Shown in pieces: positions 28,853-36,127 of a stretch of 64,000 bases of DNA. Position 1 is the stretch's first letter; the number at the start of each line of letters is the position of its first letter. This DNA comes from JACCZX01 sp963791315 (GTDB taxonomy: Bacteria; Pseudomonadota; Gammaproteobacteria; Burkholderiales; Burkholderiaceae_F): assembly GCA_963791315.1 (NCBI GenBank), contig CAWBRQ010000015.1, positions 1 to 64,000 on the forward strand, given 5' to 3'. The position numbers and the translations under genes were made by a program. The notes under the pieces are model-generated. The model did no database searches, was not told where the DNA came from, and worked only from the letters and a program-made list of their open reading frames with translations.

Positions 28853-30349
28853 ATGCAAACCTCATCTGACCATCTTCCTCCTCCGAAGTCGGATTCAGTA
28901 TTGACCGTCGACAAGGTATCGAAGCGCTACGAAATTTACGAACGTCCACAAGATCGCTTGAAGCAATCGCTCGTGCCCCGGTTAGCTGCTTTGGTGCCCG
29001 CATCGCGATGGCGATCGCGCTCTTACTTCAAGGAGTTCTGGGCGCTGCGCGATGTTTCGTTTGAACTCGGTCGAGGTGAAGTACTGGGCATCCTGGGGCG
29101 AAACGGTGCCGGCAAAAGCACATTGCTGCAGATCATTGCCGGCACGCTGGCTACAACGTTAGGTGCGGTAACTGTGAGAGGCAAGACTGCCGCGTTGCTG
29201 GAGCTAGGTAGTGGCTTTTCTCCCGACTTCACCGGGCGTGAAAATGTACGGCTTAACGCGGCGTTGCTCGGCCTCAGTTCTAACGAAATCGATCGGCGTT
29301 TTGGCGAAATCGCGGCCTTTGCGGACATTGGTGCGTTTATCGAGCAGCCGGTCCGGACCTACAGCTCCGGCATGATGATGCGCCTTGCGTTTGCCGTGCA
29401 GACAGCCGTGGAACCAGAGTTGCTGATTGTCGACGAAGCGTTATCGGTAGGCGATGCACGCTTCCAGAAAAAATGCTTTGCTCGTCTCGAGCAGTTGCGC
29501 CAGAAGGGAACGACGATATTGTTCGTGACGCACGATACCGGGACCGTAGTCCAGTTCTGCACGCGCGCCATGGTGTTGGATGGCGGCGTTGTCTTTACCG
29601 AGGGCACGCCGCAGGCGGTGGCGCGCGAATATCACCAGCTCTTGTTCGACAGCGACAGCTCGAGAAAAACGACGCATGACCTCTTCGTGCAGCATGTCGA
29701 GCCGCTTGGTGAGACTGGCATTCCGCCTGTGACGCCAGAGACCGCGCCTGCGCAAGAGCATTCGACGGAACGGGCGGCCACAGTTGCTTCTGCGGCACTC
29801 GCAGGCGAGTCGGTCGTGGATGCAGACGGAGCGGGTATCTCCGTTAGAGAGATTCGCTACGGAAGCAAGGAGGCGGAAATCTTTGAAATCGGCATACGGG
29901 ACCACACTGGATCCGAAACCCGAATTGTCGAGGTACATGGAGCGTACGAGTTCTACTGCAAGGTTCGCTTCAATGCAGAAGTTCTTAATCCATTAGGCTA
30001 CGGATTTATCATTTCTAACCAGCGCGGCGTCGAGTTATTCGCGACGAAGGCTCACCTTCACGGCAAGGCGATTCCCCCTTCGAAAGCGGGATGCGTCTTT
30101 GAGTGCCACTTTCGAGCCGCCGTGCCGATTGTTGCCGGAACATACTTTTTGTCGGTGGCGCTCGCGCACGATGACGAAAGCGAAAGGAATGAGTTTCTAG
30201 ACTGCCGCTTCGACGCGCTGCAGTTTCAAGTTGTTGGTCTCACGCGAGCTTTCAGCACAAGCATTTTTGATATGCAAGGAGAGCTATCGCACAAACAGTT
30301 GAATGAGCAAGTGACAAGTGAAGGAGGAGTGGCTTGGGTATTGCGGTAG
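28853..30349 (+). CDS. wzt: Polysaccharide ABC exporter, ATP-binding subunit with C-terminal glycan-binding-type extension
   Basis: The 498-residue protein has Walker A G-R-N-G-A-G-K-S-T at 82-90, the ABC signature Y-S-S-G-M at 170-174, Walker B L-L-I-V-D-E-A-L at 190-197 and the switch histidine in F-V-T-H-D. The insertion Y-F-K-E-F-W-A-L-R-D-V-S-F upstream is typical of Wzt/TagH. After a low-complexity hinge (about 270-325) the last 170 residues form a beta-rich region (E-V-H-G-A-Y-E-F, F-A-V-Q-like strands ending near D-M-Q-G-E). In E. coli O8/O9a such an extension recognises the capped end of the O-chain. Its permease partner wzm is 20 kb away on the other strand. Five methyltransferase genes flank it within 5 kb. 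Confidence 0.92.
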   Translation: MQTSSDHLPPPKSDSVLTVDKVSKRYEIYERPQDRLKQSLVPRLAALVPASRWRSRSYFKEFWALRDVSFELGRGEVLGILGRNGAGKSTLLQIIAGTLATTLGAVTVRGKTAALLELGSGFSPDFTGRENVRLNAALLGLSSNEIDRRFGEIAAFADIGAFIEQPVRTYSSGMMMRLAFAVQTAVEPELLIVDEALSVGDARFQKKCFARLEQLRQKGTTILFVTHDTGTVVQFCTRAMVLDGGVVFTEGTPQAVAREYHQLLFDSDSSRKTTHDLFVQHVEPLGETGIPPVTPETAPAQEHSTERAATVASAALAGESVVDADGAGISVREIRYGSKEAEIFEIGIRDHTGSETRIVEVHGAYEFYCKVRFNAEVLNPLGYGFIISNQRGVELFATKAHLHGKAIPPSKAGCVFECHFRAAVPIVAGTYFLSVALAHDDESERNEFLDCRFDALQFQVVGLTRAFSTSIFDMQGELSHKQLNEQVTSEGGVAWVLR

Positions 30350-31077
30350 GCGTCTTGCAGTTCCTGATGGAAGAGGGGGTTCTGCGCCCGTGGTCCGGAC
30401 AGGTCCTTACTCTTGGCAGACAGGCAACAGCGGTCGATGAGAATTCTTTCGTCGCACTTGCGGACAAGCTCAGTTACGTTGCACGGCCGTTGCGCGTCGC
30501 CGATGAACGGCACGGCGCTATATCCGATCAGGAGCTTTTTGCTGGGCTTGGTTTCGATCGCCTGCTCGCGCTAGACGCAAATGCTTACGAGCGACCCGAT
30601 GTCGTCTGCGACCTAAATAAAAGTGAAATTCCGCCACAGCTCATTGGGAGATTCGACCTAGTCTTCGATGGCGGAACCCTTGAGCATGTCTTCGATGTGG
30701 CACAGGCGCTGCGCACAGTTTGTCGATTTACCAAGCCGGGCGGGCGTGTGGTGCACGTTAGTCCGTTGTCCAACTGCGTTGATCACGGGTTCTATTCCTT
30801 TAGTCCCACGCTCTTTGTTGACTTTTACGCGGCCAACAACTGGATCATTCGACGATTGGCGGTGGCGCGGTTTGATCGCGACCCCGTGCACGATAGATGG
30901 GAAATTCAAGACTATCGACCACGCGATTTTGATCAGCTAGGCGCTCTTTCCCCCGGGACTTATTTCCTGCTTACATGTGTTGAATCGAAAAGCGATTCGA
31001 CGTTTGAAGTCGTTCCTCAGCAGTCCTACTACCGTCAAATATGGGACGATCGGCTATCGAAGCGCGCTGAGTCGTAG
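30334..31077 (+). CDS. Methyltransferase-fold protein with degenerate SAM motif I
   Basis: A strong ribosome site, A-A-G-G-A-G-G-A-G at 30320-30328, precedes a TTG at 30334 inside the end of wzt, giving 247 residues. The region expected to hold the glycine-rich SAM loop reads Q-V-L-T-L-G-R-Q-A, lacking the G-x-G-x-G pattern. L-A-L-D-A-N and F-D-L-V-F-D-G-G-T-L-E-H-V-F-D then match motifs II-IV of class I methyltransferases, and R-F-T-K-P-G-G-R-V-V-H-V matches motif V. The N-terminal 45 residues are hydrophobic-aromatic. It may be a divergent methyltransferase or an inactive regulator. Overlap with wzt suggests coupled expression. Confidence 0.68.
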   Translation: MGIAVGVLQFLMEEGVLRPWSGQVLTLGRQATAVDENSFVALADKLSYVARPLRVADERHGAISDQELFAGLGFDRLLALDANAYERPDVVCDLNKSEIPPQLIGRFDLVFDGGTLEHVFDVAQALRTVCRFTKPGGRVVHVSPLSNCVDHGFYSFSPTLFVDFYAANNWIIRRLAVARFDRDPVHDRWEIQDYRPRDFDQLGALSPGTYFLLTCVESKSDSTFEVVPQQSYYRQIWDDRLSKRAES

Positions 31078-31170
31078 CGGATTCAGTGATCTCAGTGGTC
31101 TCAGATAACAATTAGTGGTCGCGATCATTCCGGCGAGCTCAACTCGCTGTCCTTACTTCCAGTAGCGTAA

Positions 31171-32124
31171 ATGCAATACATTGCTTGTCCGATATGCAAG
31201 AGCGAGCAGCACGAACTGCTCTTCGATCGCCTGGACCATACTCATTACGTAACAACCGACCGTTTTCGCGTTGTGCGTTGCCGCCGCTGCACCATGGTGT
31301 ACGTCAACCCGCGACCGGATCAAAGCGAAATCAAATCCTTCTACACACCGGATTTTTACGATGTAGAAGTGACCGTGGGCAAGTTGCTGGAAGAAAAGCA
31401 GACGAGCCTGGAGGCGAAAGCCCGAATGCTAGGCGCCTTGCCGCCCGGAAAGCTGCTCGACATTGGATGTCAAAAGGGTGAGTTCCTGTTTTGGATGAAG
31501 CGGCTTGGATGGGAAGTGCGCGGGATCGAATTCTCGGAGACCCCTCCGAACATGTTCAATATGCCGATTCACTTCGGCCGGGTCGAAACTGCGACCTTTG
31601 AGCCAAGCTCGTTTGATGCCGTCACGATGTGGGCGGTTTTAGAACACGTACACGACCCGGTTACCGCCCTCCGACAGGTGTCATCATTTCTGGCTCCGAA
31701 AGGCCGTGCCTACGTATTGGTGCCAAATTTTCGTAGCTTGCCGGCCCGCTTTATGCGACACGACGACGTGCCAAGACACTTGCTGATGTTTACCCCAAAG
31801 ACTTTGAATCGTGCGGCTCAGCTTGCGGGATTGCGAATCCGGCGCCTCGTATTTGGCGACGACATCTTTTCGGGTTCGCATCGAGGGCTTCTCAATTTCG
31901 CCGTCAAGCGAGCATTTGGCGAGAGCTACGATGAGATTCTCGCGCAGAACCGATCGGTTGAACGCTGGCCAGAATTTACAACGTGCCTAAACGGAAAGCC
32001 TAGTCGACTGGTAGAGCTCGCCGACCGGCTCGACAAACGCCTGACACCGCATATGGACCGCGTTACAGCCCGACTGCGTTGCAGCTTCATAATGACTGCA
32101 GAGCTCGAGGCAGCGTCAGAGTAA
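31171..32124 (+). CDS. Zinc-ribbon SAM methyltransferase (C-methyl or N-methyltransferase type)
   Basis: The intact 317-residue protein starts with a four-cysteine ribbon, C6-P-I-C9 and C37-R-R-C40. Y-V-N-P-R-P-D follows, a hallmark of methyltransferases with a CxxC(n)CxxC head found in polysaccharide loci. SAM motif I is L-L-D-I-G-C-Q-K-G at 95-103, followed by M-W-A-V-L-E-H-V-H-D-P and L-A-P-K-G-R-A-Y-V-L-V-P-N. The head differs from the Trm112-like type of its neighbours. A 93-base gap separates it from the previous gene; that gap contains a tandem AGTGATCTC/AGTGGTCTC pair near 31087. The substrate cannot be read from the sequence. Confidence 0.8.
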   Translation: MQYIACPICKSEQHELLFDRLDHTHYVTTDRFRVVRCRRCTMVYVNPRPDQSEIKSFYTPDFYDVEVTVGKLLEEKQTSLEAKARMLGALPPGKLLDIGCQKGEFLFWMKRLGWEVRGIEFSETPPNMFNMPIHFGRVETATFEPSSFDAVTMWAVLEHVHDPVTALRQVSSFLAPKGRAYVLVPNFRSLPARFMRHDDVPRHLLMFTPKTLNRAAQLAGLRIRRLVFGDDIFSGSHRGLLNFAVKRAFGESYDEILAQNRSVERWPEFTTCLNGKPSRLVELADRLDKRLTPHMDRVTARLRCSFIMTAELEAASE

Positions 32125-32279
32125 CTTCCAAGCGCTCAAGCAAACGCTATGGCCCTAGCTTTTCAGGCTCCGAGATTCGATCTTGATAGGCCTTGTATCG
32201 GCATAACCACGGCCAAGTAGACTGCGTCGCTTTTGTACAGCCCGAGTTCGCTCACTCTTGTTATGTTGAAAGACCACTC

Positions 32280-32951
32280 ATGCAGCATTTTTTAGAAGGA
32301 ATGCCGACAACTTGGTTTGAGCTGTCGATGCTGGCGACGCGGTACCGCTCGGCGCCCATCTACCAGTCCTTCCGAGAACTGAATGAGCGCTTGTCGATGC
32401 TGCATCCGGACGTTCTTGCGCTGTTGTACCACTACGGCGCATGCGCCTCGGGCCAAGTGCTCGAGCTAGGACCTTACGTTGGAGGCTCAACCATCTCGCT
32501 CGCTCGTGGCGTCAAGGATGCGAACCGTTCGTATCGAATTACCTCGATCGAAAAGGGCGGGCGATACGAGCATCCGACCTTTTCAACGACCGATATCGTG
32601 GAAAGCCTTCGCACGAACCTCAAGAACTATGGTGTGGCCGACAAGGTCGATCTGATCGTCGGCCATAGCCGGGAACCGGCGGTGTTGAAGCAGCTTTCTG
32701 AGGTAGCTACGCGCAACGGAAAGTTTGAGTGCCTGGTCTTGGATGCCGATGGTCGAGTCGAAGAAGATGTTGCGCTATACCGGCCATACCTCGTTCCACG
32801 ATGCTATCTGGTCGTAGACGATTACTACGCGCCCGGCGCTCCAGAAAAAGAGGAGACGACCCGGCACAACGTGGATGCGTTACAAAGGCAGGGCCTGGTG
32901 GAGTCGTTCGGAGTTCACGGGTGGGGTACATGGTTCGGCCGCTTTCTCTAA
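32280..32951 (+). CDS. Class I SAM methyltransferase (Methyltransf_24-like)
   Basis: From ATG 32280 the protein has 223 residues; an in-frame start at 32193 would add 29 with little structure. It contains Q-V-L-E-L-G-P-Y-V-G-G-S-T as SAM motif I, then T-S-I-E-K-G-G and V-D-L-I-V-G-H-S-R-E-P. C-L-V-L-D-A-D-G-R-V-E-E-D and L-V-V-D-D-Y-Y-A-P-G complete the set. The D-D-Y acidic pair resembles methyltransferases that use a metal, such as the CmcI and catechol O-methyltransferase group, but this is tentative. It is followed after 6 bases by the Trm112-type methyltransferase, so the genes are probably one operon. Confidence 0.72.
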   Translation: MQHFLEGMPTTWFELSMLATRYRSAPIYQSFRELNERLSMLHPDVLALLYHYGACASGQVLELGPYVGGSTISLARGVKDANRSYRITSIEKGGRYEHPTFSTTDIVESLRTNLKNYGVADKVDLIVGHSREPAVLKQLSEVATRNGKFECLVLDADGRVEEDVALYRPYLVPRCYLVVDDYYAPGAPEKEETTRHNVDALQRQGLVESFGVHGWGTWFGRFL

Positions 32952-32957
32952 TCTAAC

Positions 32958-33884
32958 GTGACTCTCCTCGACAAACAGATCAATCGTCTCGTATTGCCGC
33001 TGCTGCGAGACCCTCTTGACGGCTCTCCGCTCCAGCTAGAGGACGATTGCTTCAGGTCCCCGTCCCATAAGTTTCCGATCGTCAATTCGATTCCAAGGTT
33101 CGTGCCGGGTGATCAATATGTCGGTTCATTCAGTTTCGAATGGACTGTGCACGATCAAACGCAGCTCGATTTTGTAAGGGGCGATCGAAGCTCCGAAGGG
33201 CAATTCGTCCAAAAGACTGGATTCGGGCCCGACGAACTGCGTGGGAAACTCGTCTTAGATGCGGGCGTCGGCGCGGGTCGGTACGCCGATATCGCGAGCC
33301 GTTGGGGCGCCAATGTCGTCGGCGTCGATTTGAGCTATGCGGTCGAAACGTCTCACCGCAACTTTGCCGACCGCCCAAATGTTTTCATCGCTCAGGCAGA
33401 TATCGGCCGTCTTCCCTTTGCGCCGGCTAGCTTCGATTTCATTTTTTCTATCGGGGTTCTGCACCACACGCCGAATACGATGCAGTACTTCAAAGCGCTC
33501 GTACCGCTTTTGAAGCCGGGCGGCTCCATCGCTATTTGGGTCTATCCCAACGAAGGCGATTACTTGGTACGTACGAAGTGGGTGCCGTTTGTAAATAAGA
33601 TTCCACCCAAGATGTTTCACACATGGTGTTCATGGTTTGTTCCGTGGATTCAGAAACGAGACGACATGTGGTACGCGGGCGTAATTCGTCGAGCGTTCCC
33701 AAACTCGGCGCAAGGGCTTGGGCTGGAAAACGACATTCTCGATACGTTCGATGGATACTCTCCGAAGTATCACGGTGTGCACAGTCCGGAGGAAGTGGAA
33801 GGTTGGTTTCGCGACGTTGGACTGTCGGATATCGTTAGGCCTAGTGCATGGACGACCTGCGTCAGGGGCCGCAAGGTCCTGTGA
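32958..33884 (+). CDS. Trm112-like domain plus SAM methyltransferase, paralogue of 27894-28837
   Basis: The intact 308-residue protein starts at GTG 32958. It has L-R-D-P-L-D-G-S-P-L and F-P-I-V-N-S-I-P-R-F in the small N-terminal domain. Then come Y-V-G-S-F-S-F-E-W, SAM motif L-D-A-G-V-G-A-G-R-Y, S-I-G-V-L-H-H-T-P-N and L-K-P-G-G-S-I-A-I-W-V-Y-P. D-T-F-D-G-Y-S-P-K-Y-H and the end W-T-T-C-V-R-G-R-K-V-L follow. It aligns along its whole length with the methyltransferase at 27894. Its stop overlaps the following GT4 gene start as GTGA. Two near-identical methyltransferases beside two paralogous GT4 genes point to a duplicated module. Confidence 0.85.
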   Translation: MTLLDKQINRLVLPLLRDPLDGSPLQLEDDCFRSPSHKFPIVNSIPRFVPGDQYVGSFSFEWTVHDQTQLDFVRGDRSSEGQFVQKTGFGPDELRGKLVLDAGVGAGRYADIASRWGANVVGVDLSYAVETSHRNFADRPNVFIAQADIGRLPFAPASFDFIFSIGVLHHTPNTMQYFKALVPLLKPGGSIAIWVYPNEGDYLVRTKWVPFVNKIPPKMFHTWCSWFVPWIQKRDDMWYAGVIRRAFPNSAQGLGLENDILDTFDGYSPKYHGVHSPEEVEGWFRDVGLSDIVRPSAWTTCVRGRKVL

Positions 33885-36061
33885 GTGCCACTGGTATGCG
33901 CTCACGTTCCGATCAATCTGTGCCGCCGCCGCAAATTGAACTCTGGCCAGTCGCTGAACGCGTTCTCGCCGTGACTGAGGTTCACGCAGCAGGCGATCAG
34001 CACTTGGAACAACATGCAGCGATTTCAGCGTCACTGTCTGAACTCGCACAGATGATCGCGGCAAGTCCTGACCTACTCGAGCGCGTTACTCGATCATCTC
34101 TATCCGCGGGTCAGCCTGCTTCGGCAGTTGCGTCCTCGTGGGCAGCGTTGTCTAACGGCGAATGCAGCGTAGAGACAAAGCAGCTACTGACCGGCTCGAC
34201 TCTGCTGCTGATGAAGACCGGTTTCTGCGACGTAGTCGGCTGGTCGGAAATGGACGGATTGCGCCGATTGGGCGTTGCGCGCCTGATGATGCGGCATCCG
34301 TATCGGGGTGATGGGTCGATCCTATCGATTTCCATGAACACGGCCAGCGCTTGGCGCGAGTATTTCGATTTGAGAGCGCTGACCCGAGCGGCAGTCGGCC
34401 GCCGGATGTTCAAGCAGGCTCGGGCAGAAAGAGGATTGCTGTGGGTTGCGGGACCGTCAAGCGAAGTCCCGTCTGATGAAAGAGAGATGTCGGACCGCTT
34501 TGCTCTCTTCGAAGGCAGGCGACAACTACCGCCACTTCCGGTTTCGCACGCCAATATTCGACGCTCTGGCGACGGCCGCTATTCAGTCTGGGGAAGCCAC
34601 GTATTTTTCTCATCGACCCATGCAGGTTCGCCGAAATCGATCTGGATGGTGCCGAACAACCTTCGACGCAACGGCGGCTTAGGTTCGTATCCGGAGGTGG
34701 TTGCGCCATCGACCACGGAGCATCGACCGCCGTTTCTGGAAGAGCTCAGCGCTGCGATAGCTGCTGACAGTGCGGCTCATCGTCGGCTGCCGCTTAAGCC
34801 GGGCGATAAGGTCGTCGTGTTGACGCACGCGTTACCACCGGGCGGCGCTGAGCGTCAATGGTGCTATCTCGCGGGCGAGCTGAAAAAGATGGGATACGAA
34901 GTTCACTTCGTCACTCTCTTCCCGCTTGAAGGCCAGAGCCGGCATTACCTTCCGTTGCTTGCCAGCGAGGGAATTGAGGTCACAGAGCTCGATCAGAAAT
35001 TGGATCAGCAGGGGCTGCTGCACGCATTGCGATCGACACTAGAGGGGATTGAGTCCGGCGACCTCGGAACAGGGACGGAGAGGCCATTCGGTCCTCGTTT
35101 GCGCGCACTCCAAAGTTTGTTTGCACACTTGAAACCGCGGGTGGTGTTCGCGCAGCTCGACTATTCGAACATCATCGCCGGCGCGGCCGGCATATTGGCG
35201 TCAGTGCCGCGGATTGTCATGTCATTCCGCAATTACAACCCGACTCGATTTTCATATCTTGCCAACGACTGGTATCAACCGCTGTACGCCACGCTCGCGC
35301 GATCGCCTCGAGTTTTGATGACGGGAAATTCACGTGCGTCGAATGCCGACTATGCGCAGTGGATTGGAATCGCGGAAGACCACGTCAAACTTGTACCGAA
35401 CGCGCTTGACGCGACAAAAATAGGCGCTCGAGACGCGGGTTCCTTGCAACGCTTGCGGCAACAGCTAGGCGTTACTTCAAGTACTCCCCTAATTTTGGGC
35501 GTTTTTCGCCTTAGCGAGGAGAAGCGGCCACTTTTGTTTGTTGAAGCCTTTTCCGCGATCGCTGCCCGTGTGCCCGGCGCACGCGGGCTTGTTGCTGGCG
35601 TTGGCCCAATGAAGGATGAAATGCAGAGCCGCATCGTCGAGTTGGGTTTACAGGATTCACTAACGCTGCTTGGAAGGCGTGACGACGTACCGGAACTGAT
35701 GCAGATTTCGTCGCTGCTTGTTGCTGACTTCTTCGTTTGAAGGCATGCCCAACGTCTTGATGGAAGCGCAGGCGACGGGTCTGCCGGTGGTTGCTTCGAA
35801 TGTGGGTGGTGTGTCTGATTGCATGATCGACGGCGAGACCGGGTATCTGGTCGACCGCGACGACATCGAGGGTTTGCGCGCCGGTGTATTGAACTCTTGG
35901 AAGACGATCACCTTCGAACGCGATTCGGAGCTAACGGCGCTGCATATATGCGAAGCTCGTTCTCGCGCCACGCGATGGCAGAGCGCTATTTGGAAGTTCT
36001 ATTGGACGACGCAAGGGCGCCTTTGGAGGAGTTAGAAGCGCTGCGCGCGGCAGCGGTTTGA
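33881..36061 (+). CDS. Linker domain plus GT4 glycosyltransferase, paralogue of the AsnB fusion's C-terminal part (two frameshifts)
   Basis: GTG 33881 overlaps the previous stop (GTGA) with A-A-G-G five bases upstream. The protein has about 725 residues. Its N-terminal 210 residues match the linker of the AsnB fusion (R-R-L-G-V-A-R-L-M, H-P-Y-R-G-D, F-A-L-F-E-G-R-R-Q-L-P-P). The match includes a divergent copy of the repeated domain at 34511-34653 (D-G-R-Y-S-V-W). The GT4 part has P-P-G-G-A-E-R-Q-W, S-F-R-N-Y-N-P, V-P-N-A-L-D and, after a shift near 35722, S-F-E-G-M-P-N-V-L-M-E-A. A second shift near 35875 restores G-A-N-G-A-A-Y-M-R. It has no AsnB part, so the fusion is not needed for GT4 function. 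Confidence 0.82.
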
Positions 36062-36127
36062 TGTCCGTGTTGAAGAGCGGCTCTGCGATCCGGCACCAGG
36101 TATCGCGCTGGACAACGCTGGAGTGAT

